From NCBI GenBank assembly GCA_000750105.3, contig JPHH03000020.1:434001-498000 (forward strand): a stretch of DNA of 64,000 bases. The letters run 5' to 3'. Numbering within the stretch: the first letter of the stretch is position 1; the number at the start of each line of letters is the position of its first letter. Positions 11,320 to 21,259 of this stretch are shown here, piece by piece. The translations under genes were made by a program, and so were the position numbers. Source of the stretch: Tolypocladium sp. Sup5 PDA-1 (taxonomy: Eukaryota; Ascomycota; Sordariomycetes; Hypocreales; Ophiocordycipitaceae). A model generated the notes under the pieces. It saw nothing but the letters and a program-made list of their open reading frames with translations, searched no databases and was not told the DNA's origin.

Positions 11320-13248
11320 TCAGCACTCCCGGCCGAAGCGAACATCAAACTCCTTGAGCACGCTCATGATGCTCGCCGCCTCAACCTCAATGGCCTGCCG
11401 CCCCCGGTGCGCGCCGGTGCGGACGCTTCCGTTTGGCGTTGTGGCCTTGAGCTTGGGCAGCCAGGAGCTGATGTCATCAGCCGCGCGGTCAAAGTTTCGG
11501 TGACTTGACAGCGTCTGGTAGGCCTCCGCACAGCTCAAGCCGAGACTGGGCAGGCTGGGGAGAGTAATCTTCTCCTTGTCGGGGCCGGCCTTGCAGCAGC
11601 CGCCGCCGGCGCCTTTCCCGCCGCAGCAGCCACCTCCTGATGGGCCTCCTTTCTCACGGTCGAACTTGGCGGCCATGAGTCGGCAGAAGAGACCCGACTT
11701 GGGGTCCGCCTGGCACTGGGCGCAGGTGCCAGGGCCATTTGCGCCACAGCCACGAGAGTTGGTCTTTGTGGGCTTCTTGTGAGGCTGAGGCTGCGTCCGG
11801 CGAGGCAGCTTGACGGCGCCATCGGCAGTCATTTCCATGACTAGCGGCGGCGGATAAATGTCCGGCTCTGAGGGCGGCGGCGTCTGTGTCTGGTGCGAGA
11901 TGGGAGGCAGGGTCTCCGCGGTGGGTGTCATGGCTGGGGTAGCCATCGCGGCGTCCTCTGCGCACATGCAGTAGGTCCCGTCTTTGCAGAAGCCGCAGCT
12001 ATCCTTGAAGGGTATGGAATCTGCAGAAGGCATCTGAGGGTCAGACTGAGGCATCTGATAAGGGGACTGCTGACCAGAGATGGCAGCCGTCTTCCTGGAG
12101 AACATGGCCGTAAAGTCGGTCTCAGTGTCCAGAACTGCGCCTGCGTTTGATCGGTGTCGCTTCCCGCTGGACGACGGGTTCGACGGCGACAAAGGCCGCT
12201 TCAAATCCTGGCCCGGGCCAACGACATTCTCCATGTCGTCGATGCACTGACAGGGCGCTCCGAAGCCACACTTGCCACACCCGCTGTTGGCAGAGGCGAG
12301 GACCTCCTCTGCACAGGCGCAGGGACCCGAGGGCGAACAATTGCCACAGGTGAGAGGGGCGTCGGCATCATCATGCTGCGAGTGCATGTCCATACTGTCG
12401 GGAGGCGTGATGATATGGGAAATGGAAAAGTTCCTGCCCCCGGCGTGCTGAAGCTGCCGCCCATCCGACATGCTGTGCCGCTGGGAGTGATGGATTGGGC
12501 TGTGTGGCTGGCTGTGGGCATGGCGATGGGGTCCACTCATGCTTGAGGCTCGAAAAAAGTCTTCGCCGTGCCGCCGCTTGAGCGTCTCGGCTTGCGTCTC
12601 GGCGCGGATGCGTTCCTGGCGCTCGCGGTCGAGCATGTTCTCCAGGAGCATGCACCGCGAGCGGAACGACTGAAGGTCGAGCTCGAGGCCGTGGATCTTG
12701 TCCTTGAGCTCGGCCTCTTCCTTGTCGTGGATCTCACGCTGCTCATCGAGCTGGATCTCCAGCTCGCCGACGCGAGCGGCGCGGCGCTCACGGAAGGCCC
12801 TCTGGGCGGCCCGGTTCTGGGCCTTTCGCTTGGTCGGGGGCGTGTCCGTCGCCGGCTTCCGGCCGGGCTTGGGGCGGGGAGGGATGACCCATTCCTTGGA
12901 GGTCATGGACATCTTGGGCGCCTCCGGGATAGGGTTGGGGCTGATGACGGCGGCCATGGCCATCTTGTCGACGGGCGGCAGCGAGATGCGAGGCAGGGCC
13001 GCCGGGGCGACGGCGGCTTTTGCGGCTGCCGCCTTGGGCTGCTTGTTCGGGAGCGGCGCGCGGGCCGGGGCGGAGGCCGGTGCAGTACCGGACGGAGCGG
13101 CTGCGGTAGAAGAGGACGATGCCTTCTGGCTGCCTCTGGAGGACGATGCTGGGCGCGATGCTATCTGCTGACGGGTGTTGCCAGAGTCTTCCGGGCGGGG
13201 AGGCGACGGAGCGAGATGTGGTGGTGCGGCGGCGGTTGAGCCAGCCAT
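11320..13248 (-). CDS. hapX: HapX, bZIP iron regulator with CCAAT-binding-complex motif
   Basis: A single exon of 642 residues from the ATG at 13248, which has good context (CACCATGG). After a low-complexity Ala/Pro/Ser N-terminus, SKEWVIPPRPKPGRKP at about residues 115-130 is the Hap4-like motif that binds the CCAAT-binding complex. The bZIP follows directly (KRKAQNRAAQRAFRERR, about 140-157) with a long coiled coil to about 215. Four cysteine-rich blocks come next: CGNCSPSGPCAC (~300), CGKCGFGAPCQC (~325), CGFCKDGTYCMC (~420), and a larger one around 498-520 (CGANGPGTCAQC ... GLFC). In aspergilli and fusaria these blocks sense iron state. HapX represses iron-consuming pathways during starvation and activates vacuolar iron storage in excess. 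The combination of motifs makes the assignment very firm. The promoter contains GATA cores, as expected if SreA represses it. Confidence 0.97.
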   Translation of the reverse strand: MAGSTAAAPPHLAPSPPRPEDSGNTRQQIASRPASSSRGSQKASSSSTAAAPSGTAPASAPARAPLPNKQPKAAAAKAAVAPAALPRISLPPVDKMAMAAVISPNPIPEAPKMSMTSKEWVIPPRPKPGRKPATDTPPTKRKAQNRAAQRAFRERRAARVGELEIQLDEQREIHDKEEAELKDKIHGLELDLQSFRSRCMLLENMLDRERQERIRAETQAETLKRRHGEDFFRASSMSGPHRHAHSQPHSPIHHSQRHSMSDGRQLQHAGGRNFSISHIITPPDSMDMHSQHDDADAPLTCGNCSPSGPCACAEEVLASANSGCGKCGFGAPCQCIDDMENVVGPGQDLKRPLSPSNPSSSGKRHRSNAGAVLDTETDFTAMFSRKTAAISGQQSPYQMPQSDPQMPSADSIPFKDSCGFCKDGTYCMCAEDAAMATPAMTPTAETLPPISHQTQTPPPSEPDIYPPPLVMEMTADGAVKLPRRTQPQPHKKPTKTNSRGCGANGPGTCAQCQADPKSGLFCRLMAAKFDREKGGPSGGGCCGGKGAGGGCCKAGPDKEKITLPSLPSLGLSCAEAYQTLSSHRNFDRAADDISSWLPKLKATTPNGSVRTGAHRGRQAIEVEAASIMSVLKEFDVRFGREC

Positions 13249-14810
13249 GGTGACTGGTGGGCTGAGCTGGTGGCGGGTGGGCACTGGCTGCGGTGGGTGC
13301 TGCCTCGTGATTCGTCACACGGCGCTGCTGACCTCGGAGCTCCGAGTCGGGCAACCCGCATATGCGCCCGGCGATAACGAAGAGGCCGGCCGGTGCCTTG
13401 GAGTCGCTTGGATTCCGCGCCGAATGGCTCTCAGAATTGATGGAAATAAGAAGGGGATTTCGAAGTGCAGATAAGCTCGGTTGCAGTCAGATCTGCCTCG
13501 GTGAAGGGGGGCTGCCGTTTATGCTCGCCAACGCGATGGCTGCCACAGGTGGTCCAGACGGAGGAACTCGCCAGAGCAGGTTTGCGCTCGATACCACCGT
13601 GTACTGCGACGCGCACGGTCTCAGTCAGTCGCTGTAAACACCCGGCGTGTCGCTGCGAGCTGATGTCCTGCCAGGCGGCGATGCGCGCGTCTCTCTCTGT
13701 CGCGTCCGAGGGAGGATTGATTGACGATGAAGAGGATGAAAGCAGGAAGAACCAGGCAGCGCGGGGTTTGAGAGAATTTGCAATTTTTCGACGCTTGTGT
13801 CCCGAGCGCAGCCGCGGCCCTTATGAGGGCGCTCAGGTGGTCCGATTCCAGGAGAGTCACTGGGTGGGATGGTGGGCCCTGATCGATTGATAAGATTTGA
13901 TTGATAAAAATTCGCATGCCCATCACCGCGCTAAAAAAGCCCTCGTTCGCGTCGCTTCCCCACAGGCAGTCACCCAGCCCGGCTGCCCTCCCTGGGTCTA
14001 GTGCTCGTGCATCCCAGCCCGCATCGAGCCTGCCAGAGCAGCGGGAGTTGCCTGTCCTGCTTGCGAATGTGATTGACACGGCGGGCAGGAACAAGGGCTT
14101 CGAGTCTGCGTGCCTGGGGTGAGCGAGCGATGCAGTGTCATTTCGGCACCTGGATGTCTCGCCCCAGGGAGGGCCAATGCTTATCTGCTCCCCCAGGGCT
14201 CCTCGCACCGGCCTATGAACGCAGAGTGTTTCAATAGCGCGTAATTCTTACTCCCTCCTGCTCTGCCCAGTTTGCCCAGCACGCAGCCCGCCGGAAAACC
14301 ACGTGTAACATTCTCACCTGCCAGCTCCCCGTACACCGAAAGACTCGACGAAAAAGCGACGGGCGGCGTCGGCTGTTGTTGGGAGCGAACCACGCTGGGG
14401 CGGATCATGCGAGATCCGCATGCGCCGATCTCGTCACGCAGGCCCTCAACCACTACAACCAGGACCCTCATTTGTCCGACCTCGCACACGAATCGCATGA
14501 ACGTACCGGATTTGTTCTCTTGAGAGCCACTTCGTACGTAATCAGTGGCCAACTCTGTGGACCGCTATGAGGGTGTCGTCAGTCGTGGGACTGGCCTAGA
14601 AGGCGGCATGCAACTAGTGGGGTTATGCACCAAGGCGTCGACGTCAGCGCTCTGCCAGCCCTGGCATCAAGCTCCCACTCAGCTGCCCATGCCTTTCACA
14701 GCTACGGCACGTCCAATCCACGGCGCGGCAATTGTTTAAAATACCGAGACAACCAAGACGACACATGTGATCCTACGCTTCACTCGCCTCCTCGCCAATC
14801 ACCACCCACC
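13249..14810. promoter_or_regulatory. Divergent hapX/COG2 intergenic region with clustered GATAA cores
   Basis: Seen directly: GATAA at 13470-13474, 13889-13893 and 13903-13907, and TTATC at 14181-14185 that sits 2 bases after a CCAAT at 14174-14178. Known: hapX is repressed by the GATA factor SreA when iron is plentiful in other ascomycetes. Inference: these are candidate SreA sites, though none matches the extended ATCWGATAA consensus exactly. The remainder shows only short chance frames. Confidence 0.5.
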
Positions 14811-15704
14811 ATGGCCCATCTCGTGGCCTCGCCCTCCCACCAGCGCCCCACCTCGTCCACCTCCGCCGTCTTCAACCTCCCCTCGTCCGACTCGTCCGAC
14901 GCCGACGACGATGCTCCGCTCCCCTTCCCGGCCGCCCTCCCCCGGTCCGACTTCCTGGAACCCGACTTCCAGCCCTCTGCCTACCTCTCCGCCCTCCCCC
15001 ACCGCCACCAGACGCTCGAGGACCTGCGCTCCGACCTGAGGGATCGCAGCAGCGCCATCAGCGCAGAGCTCCTCGAGCTCGTCAACTCAAACTACACGGC
15101 CTTTCTGTCCCTCGGCTCTGAGCTCCGCGGGGGCGACGAGAAGGTCGGCGATGTCAAGGTCGCGCTGCTCGGCTTCCGGCGCGCCGTGGACGAGGTCAAG
15201 ACCAAGGTGGTGAAGCGGAGGGAGGAGACGCAATCTCTGAGCAACGAACTCCGAGACGTGCGGTCGATCATCGAGCAGGGGCGCAAGATGATTGAGCTCT
15301 CGGACCGGCTATCAGCCTTGGAAGAAAGACTAGCAGTGGACAGCCTGCCCGTAGACTCCGAGCGGGAATGGGACTCTGACCAAGGCGACGAAAACGAGGA
15401 CGACGAAGACGAGCACACAGAGGGCCTCCTCGGAAGCCCACCCGCAAAGTTGCTGCAGTCTGCGCGCGATTGCAGCCAAACAACGACCTTGGCGGGCAGT
15501 CTTGATCAACAACATCCGTTTGTCGTCAAGATGGAAGAGCGTCTAACGAGATGTCGCAACACCCTGCTTCTGGATCTGGGCCATGCGCTCAAGGAAGCCA
15601 GAGGCGCCGGCTCCCGAGGGCACGGCCGGGTGTTGGGATATCTGGAGATATACCGCATACTAGATGCTCAAGAAGATGTCGTCAAGGCTCTACGCAGCAA
15701 ATGA
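14811..15704 (+). CDS. COG2: Conserved oligomeric Golgi complex subunit 2 (COG2)
   Basis: A single exon of 297 residues from the ATG at 14811 (ACCATGG context). Upstream in-frame sequence lacks similarity and was left out. The block FLEPDFQPSAYLSAL followed by a helical HQTLEDLRSDLRDR segment and NSNYTAFLSLGSEL (about residues 45-105) is the COG2 N-terminal domain. A coiled-coil stretch continues to about residue 175. An Asp/Glu-rich linker and a helical C-terminus (PFVVKMEERLTRCRNTLLLDL) follow. COG is the eight-subunit tether for retrograde intra-Golgi vesicles, and Cog2 is in lobe A. The length is normal for filamentous fungi, whose Cog2 is shorter than the animal protein. Confidence 0.9.
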   Translation: MAHLVASPSHQRPTSSTSAVFNLPSSDSSDADDDAPLPFPAALPRSDFLEPDFQPSAYLSALPHRHQTLEDLRSDLRDRSSAISAELLELVNSNYTAFLSLGSELRGGDEKVGDVKVALLGFRRAVDEVKTKVVKRREETQSLSNELRDVRSIIEQGRKMIELSDRLSALEERLAVDSLPVDSEREWDSDQGDENEDDEDEHTEGLLGSPPAKLLQSARDCSQTTTLAGSLDQQHPFVVKMEERLTRCRNTLLLDLGHALKEARGAGSRGHGRVLGYLEIYRILDAQEDVVKALRSK

Positions 15705-15840
15705 TTGCGTCTGCTGATCCATATAGAACAAGCAGCCCATATGATACCCAAACAAAATCATGAATTCAAATTGACCCAGGTGGCTCCATTGTGACACTCG
15801 GCCAGAATATTGTACAATAATACATGCCCCTCTAGGCAGT

Positions 15841-16800
15841 CTACATGACATTGGACAGCGCCTCAGGGGTCACCCCGTCCTCGGAATCCTTCAACTTGCC
15901 GTTCAAGCTCAGAGCAGGGCCGTGCGTCGTGCTCAGAATGACCTCGTGGACCTCCTTGGACACCTCTTCCGAGATCTCAGCGCACTCGGACTTGATCTTC
16001 TTGAGGAGCGCGTGGATGTTGGCCTTTAACTGATCCGGCGAGTATCCCAACTGGCCGATGCCCATACGGATGACACCTTGTCGCTCACGGTAGTCTGCCG
16101 CGCCGGCGGAATCTCGGATCGACTTGGTCACGTCGGCAACGATCGTCTTCATCCTCTTGCTCGGCATCAGCCCCTTGGGTCCCAGAATCTTTCCCAGTCC
16201 AGCCTTGTTGAGTGCCTTTTCGCTCGATTCGTGGCAAATGAGTCGGTCAAAGTCGATCTTCTCCTGGCGGATGGCCTCGAAAAGGGTCTCCTCACCGACA
16301 GCGATAGCGCCGGCAGCCGTGGCAGCGTTGGCGATGTCGCTGCCCTCGGGGCAGATGACGGCAATCTGCCAGTCGCTCTGGACGGGGTGTGGGAGACGAA
16401 TGCTGTTCTTGACGACAGGGCCGTTGCGCGCCGTCTTGAGATTGATGTGAATCTCGTACTTGACAGACGCAGGGGGCTGGCCGACTTCAACTGCACGGAG
16501 GACCCTGAGGCGTGTGAGCACGAGCTGCAGCATCGGTCAGAACGTAAAAGCATACCTCATGGCTTCGCATAATGAGAACTGAGGAAACTGCCTCTTTTCG
16601 AGGTTGTGTCGCTTGAAGTCCTTGGGAATTGGCCGCTTCTTCGTCGTCTTCTTGATCCTGATGACCGACGCCTGACGGCTCTGCACCAGGGCAGGCGCCA
16701 GGAATCGCGGTATGGATGTTGCTGAAGGTCGCGCGACCTGCGAAAACTGCGTCAGGCTGAGCCTGGCCATGGAGGCCAAGCATCGGTCGATTGGCGCCAT
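15841..16800 (-). CDS. MRPL1: Mitochondrial large-subunit ribosomal protein uL1m
   Basis: Exons 16800-16556 and 16504-15841 give 302 residues. The 51-nt intron (16505-16555, GTATGC...CCTCAG) interrupts the Arg codon of EAMR/VLRAVEV. The N-terminus is Arg/Ser/Gln-rich with few acids, as in a mitochondrial targeting peptide. The L1 core follows: KYEIHINLKT, the ...LICHESSEKAL... region, and GKILGPKGLMPSKRM, the hallmark rRNA-binding signature of L1. uL1m forms the mobile L1 stalk that releases deacylated tRNA. The gene diverges from glutamyl-tRNA synthetase over 258 bases, so both may share a promoter. Confidence 0.95.
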
Positions 16801-17058
16801 GATGGGCTGGGGTTGAAGCTCCTTGGAACTCGGGATGCTGAGACGCGCAAAAACGTCAAGGATGGTCTCGTACTACTGCCTTGGAAGTTAGGCGCAAATT
16901 CGACACGGGCTCTTATCGATAAGCCGGCGGCGCTGGGAGCGGCCCCTCAAACCCCTCCATTCCCCCACCACGACGAAAATCCATTGACTCACTCGAATCA
17001 TCAGTCATTCAGGTTTCCTGCACTTGTCTCCTGGGGTGTCTGATAAACGACGTTCAAA
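16801..17058. promoter_or_regulatory. Compact bidirectional promoter (uL1m / GluRS) with a 12-bp palindrome
   Basis: Only 258 bases separate the two start codons. A perfect palindrome, CTTATCGATAAG, occupies 16912-16923 near the centre and contains two overlapping GATAAG cores on opposite strands. A pyrimidine- and C-rich stretch lies closer to the synthetase ATG. A regulatory role for the palindrome is inference. Confidence 0.55.
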
Positions 17059-19004
17059 ATGAAGCACGAGGAGCTCGAGACCCTTTCGACCAAGCTGTCC
17101 GGCGACTTTCGGTCCATTGAGCCCCATCTGCGGGACCTGGACAAGCACCTGACGCTGCGATCCTACCTTGAGGGCTACAGCCTGAGCGACCTCGAGAAGA
17201 AGATCTGGCAGGCGCTCCGAGCAAACAAAGTTGCCATCGGGTTTATCCGACGAAATGGTCTTCCCAATGTGACCCGATGGTTCACCTTCATCGAGCAGTC
17301 CCACCCCGACATTCAGGAGGAGACCAAGGCTGGAGATGCATCCGCCAAGAAGGCTGGCGCCGCCAACTACAACCTCGCTCTCCAGGACACCGAGAAGGGG
17401 GTTGTGACTCGATTCCTCCCTGAGCCCTCGTATGTTACTCTTATTCTCGCTATGCAAGCGGTATGCTAACGGTCCGCAGTGGCTACCTTCACATCGGCCA
17501 CGCTAAGGCTGCCCTGCTCAGCGACTACTTTGGCCATGTTGCCAACAAGGGCCAGATGCGTCTCCGACTCGACGACACCAACCCGGCAAAGGAGAGCGAG
17601 GAGTTCCAAGATGCGATTGTCGAGGACCTGGCCCTCATGGGTATCAAGGCGGACGTCCTGACTTACACCTCGGACTACTTCGACTACCTGTACGACATGT
17701 GCAAGAAGCTCATCTCCATGGGCAAGGCATACGCAGACGACACCGATCAGGAGACCATGCGCGCACAGCGAATGGACGGCATTCCTTCCAAGCACCGTGA
17801 GCGCTCCATCGAGGAGAACCTGCGAATCTTTGAGGAGATGAAGAAGGGCACCGACGAGGGCCGGGCACACTGCATTCGTGCCAAAATCTCCGCCGACGAC
17901 CTGAACAAGGCGATGCGAGACCCCGTCATTTACCGCTGCAACGTCAATGACACCCACCACCGAACTGGACGCAAGTGGAACATGTACCCCATGTACGACT
18001 TTGCTTGCCCCGTCGTTGACAGCCACGAGGGCGTGACGCATGCCCTGCGATCTACCGAGTACACCGACCGCAACCCGCAGTACCAGTGGTTCCTGGATAC
18101 CCTAGGACTCCGCCAGGTTCACATGTGGGACTTTGCCCGTATGAACTTTATCAGGACGTTCCTGTCGAAGCGCAAGTTGGCGAAGCTGGTGGATTCCGAG
18201 AAGGTTTGGGGCTGGGACGACCCGAGAATGCCCACCATCCGAGGTGTGCGCCGGCGCGGCATGACGGTGGCGGCGCTGCGAGACTTTATCATCCGACAGG
18301 GCCCGAGCCGCAACGTCGTCGTCATGGACTGGACCAGCTTCTGGAACGCCAACAAGAAGGAGATTGACCCGGTTGTGCCGCGCCACACTGCCCTCCTGCA
18401 GAGGTACATGGTCAAGGCCAAGCTGACGGGCTCTGAGGCTCCTTCTGGCGTCGTTGTCGAGCAGCGCCAGAAGCACCCCAAGAACGCCAGCGTTGGGATG
18501 AAGGACATTGTCTTTTCGTCTGAGATTTACCTTGATCAGGAGGACGCAAAGAGCTTCAAGACCAACGAGGAGGTGACGCTGATGGGCTGGGGAAATGCCT
18601 TTGTTCGAGAGATCCCTGCCGAGGACCCCATCTCCAGCATGACGCTCGAGCTCAACCTCAAGGGAGACTTCAAGGCCACCGACAAGAAAATCACCTGGTT
18701 GTCCGCGCAGGGCCTGGAGCTCGTACCAGCCGAGCTGTGGGACTTTGACTACCTCATCACCAAGGACAAGTTGGAGGAGGACGACAACGTGGAGGACTTT
18801 TTGAACCCCAACACGTCGAGCGTCGAGGACGCGTGGTGCGACGCCGGCGTTGGACAGCTCAAGGCCGACGACATTATCCAGCTGGAGCGACGGGGCTTCT
18901 ACAGAGTAGACAAGGGCCTGAATGACTGGAAGCAAGGCGAGGCTGGCCTCAAGGGGCCGAGAGTGGTGCTGTTCAACATCCCGACGGGCAAGGCCACGAA
19001 ATAA
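17059..19004 (+). CDS. GUS1: Cytosolic glutamyl-tRNA synthetase
   Basis: Exons 17059-17429 and 17480-19004 give 631 residues. The 50-nt intron (17430-17479) splits the Ser codon just before GYLHIGHAKAAL, the class I HIGH motif. The second class I signature appears as FLSKRKLAKLV at about residue 353. DDTNPAKESEEF and the NMYPMYDFACP substrate-pocket segment are characteristic of the archaeal/eukaryotic GluRS-GlnRS lineage, and the C-terminal beta-barrel anticodon domain is complete to the end. The N-terminal extension of ~120 residues is the shortened GST-like module; in yeast this region docks on Arc1. Glutamine enzymes are close relatives, but the N-terminal module and overall spacing favour GluRS. 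It charges tRNA-Glu in the cytosol. Confidence 0.95.
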
Positions 19005-19121
19005 GGGGCCAAGTCGCGTTTGAGAAAAGTATATACTGAAAATTTACAATGTGGACTCATCAGCCATGTCTCTGTGAAGCATGGCGTTGGCAAGTATGAA
19101 CACGAAGGCATCGGTGCCTCG

Positions 19122-20021
19122 TCAAGGCAAGCAAACCAGTATATCGCGTAGCTTGTCCAGCACCACCTTTTGGCGGTCGTCGTTGACGGTCGTCTTGTCG
19201 GAGGCATCGCCAATACTGACAGAGATGTAGCAGCCGTCCTGGTCGGCGACGTGGAGCTCAGTCGGCAGTCTCTCGCTGCCGCACCACTCAACGTCGGGAG
19301 GAGAAAAGGCGCCCGGGTTGATGCGGCTCAGGACCCATTTGAACTTGGAGGCGTCGGTGCAGGCGCCCTCGACCTTGGGGAAGTTGACGTTGAGGAAGAC
19401 GTCCTTGGGGAGGTAGGGCTTGCCCGAGGCGACGATCTTGTCGGTCAGCGCGGTGGCCAGCTGGGCGTAGACGACGCTCCGGTTCGGCGCGGGGGAGACG
19501 TCCCACGCGGCGCGCTGGTCGGAGGCGCCGGAGAAGGCAATGGCCGGGATGCCGGCGTCATGAGCGGCGAAGCAGGCGGCGCCGACGGTGCCAGAGAAGG
19601 GCACGGCGAGCCACAGGTTGGCGCCGACATTCGGCCCCGTGACGACGAGCTCCGGCGCGGCGCCCTCCCACAGCTGGGGGCCGAAGGTGTCGATACCGTA
19701 CTTGATGGCGGTGACGGGGAACGAGTTGACCCAGTTGAGGTCCGGGCGCGTGCGGTTGGCGCCGACGGGGCCGGCGTGCGCGGGACAGCTGTCGTACTCG
19801 CAGGCGTCGGCACGGGGCGTCGGCGGCTCGTCGCGGGAGCCGGAGCCGGACTTGTCCTCGGCGGGGGCGGAGAGCACGACGGCGTGGCCGGCGGACAGGA
19901 GGGCGGAGTTGAGGGTGCGGGGGTAGAGCTCCGCCCAGCCGTCGTCGTTGGACTGGACGATGCGGATGCCGTGCGCGGGGAGGGCGAGCGCGGCGGCGAG
20001 GAGGACGCTCGGCCGCATCAT
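19122..20021 (-). CDS. Secreted SurE-type acid phosphatase / 5'-nucleotidase
   Basis: 299 residues from the ATG at 20021. The frame is open further upstream, but this ATG is followed by a clear signal peptide (MMRPSVLLAAALALPAHG). IVQSNDDGWAE right after the signal is the SurE metal-binding SNDDG motif. Later the conserved VTGPNVGANL and VPFSGTVGAA blocks supply the other metal and phosphate ligands. Several cysteines and potential N-glycosylation sites fit secretion. SurE enzymes remove phosphate from nucleoside monophosphates and similar substrates; fungal secreted members are annotated as acid phosphatases. The 3' end faces the GluRS gene across 117 bases. Confidence 0.9.
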   Translation of the reverse strand: MMRPSVLLAAALALPAHGIRIVQSNDDGWAELYPRTLNSALLSAGHAVVLSAPAEDKSGSGSRDEPPTPRADACEYDSCPAHAGPVGANRTRPDLNWVNSFPVTAIKYGIDTFGPQLWEGAAPELVVTGPNVGANLWLAVPFSGTVGAACFAAHDAGIPAIAFSGASDQRAAWDVSPAPNRSVVYAQLATALTDKIVASGKPYLPKDVFLNVNFPKVEGACTDASKFKWVLSRINPGAFSPPDVEWCGSERLPTELHVADQDGCYISVSIGDASDKTTVNDDRQKVVLDKLRDILVCLP

Positions 20022-20546
20022 GAGGTTGGCCGTTGGGGGTTGGGGCGCACGGAACGCGAGGGTGTAAGTGGGCGCGCAGCGAGCTCTCAATCCCCGGGAC
20101 AGGGCCGCAGGGGCAGGATCAGAGACGGGGAAAGGGGGGAGAGGGTGGCCTTTTTGACTTCCCTCCGCTGGTCGGTTTAGCCAAAGGTCGGTGCCCAAAG
20201 ATGGATCGGGGCGCGACGCCAGCATGTGACGGGTGCGGTGGTGGCGGCGCGTACCTGAAGTGTCGTTTCAGTTGGGCCAATCATGACCACACGGGCCTCT
20301 CTGATCGGTCGGCACTTCGGGTGGTGCGGCAGGGTCCGATCCGTGGCGCCGGGCATGTCTGGGGGATAAAAATTTACGGTTTGGCAGATGGGGAAATATT
20401 ACGAATACTCTAGGCGTTATTACAAGGAGAAGAGTAGATGGACGAGGCCTTTGTCTCTCTGCGCTGTTGGTCGCGATTGGAAATCCGCTTCGTCAACGTG
20501 CTTTGGCGGGAAAGTCTTCCAGATTCTCCGTTTAACTTAAAATAAA
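20022..20546. other. Promoter of the phosphatase gene and 3' flank of the aminotransferase relic
   Basis: No gene seen. GC-rich near the phosphatase start and more AT-rich towards 20,540, where it meets the decayed aminotransferase. Only chance frames are present. Confidence 0.4.
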
Positions 20547-21040
20547 TTAACGACCCGTCCACTCCTCGCCTTCGATCTCCGCGTAGGCGTCTGCTTCCCC
20601 CAAGGAAGACTTGATAATAACCAATCCTTTTGCGAGCTCTTCGTCCGTCATCGTAAGGGCGACACTCATCCGAATTCGGTCCTCCGCCGGGGACGTCAAG
20701 ATACCTCGATGCATGGCCAGAGCACAGATCTTTCGGCATGGCGAGTGCGGCTTGAGAGTAATGTTCAAGTCCCCTCCTCGCGCCGTGGCGTACTCGAAGT
20801 AGGGAAGTGAGCTCCACGTCGCCGTTTCCGCCATGAAATGTTTCTCGATGGCCCGGGCCTTTGCCAGGAGGTTTTCATCGTCAACCACCCTCAGCGCCGC
20901 CCTGGAAGCAGCGATGCCCAAGGGGGTGGAGGCATAGGTCGATACGATCTCGCGACTTCCCACAGAGCCGGCTATGCTATCGTCTGCGAGGATATAGGAG
21001 GCGGGGTAGAGTCCGCCGGTGATCGAGTCTACGCTCCGAG
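20547..21040 (-). pseudogene. 5'-truncated ornithine aminotransferase-like relic
   Basis: The frame encodes only the C-terminal ~160 residues of a class III (OAT-type) aminotransferase. SITGGLYPASYILADD, EIVSTYASTPLGIAASRAAL and RIRMSVALTMTDEELAKGL align with the last two-fifths of ornithine-oxo-acid aminotransferase. The residue that should be the PLP-binding lysine (LGKS-ITGG in the family) is replaced by VDS, and upstream of it similarity stops abruptly near 21,040. The first ~240 residues, including most of the cofactor site, are missing. No recognisable exon lies upstream before the homocitrate synthase relic begins. The remaining frame is still open, so the loss looks fairly recent. It cannot encode an active enzyme. 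Confidence 0.85.
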
Positions 21041-21259
21041 AGGGAGAGCAATTTGCAAATGCCTTCTTCGACACTGGTGAGTTGCCTTGGACAATGGTTG
21101 ACCAAGCCCCTCGTTGGACAGTGGTGGTGGCTGGCCGTGGTAGCTAACCAATGGACTGTTATTTTCAAAGAAACCAAGATCAGAATGTGTGTGCTCGTCG
21201 CTCACGAACAACGATGAATTGTCGGGATTAATATCCAATTAATACCGCCCCCTTTGTAG

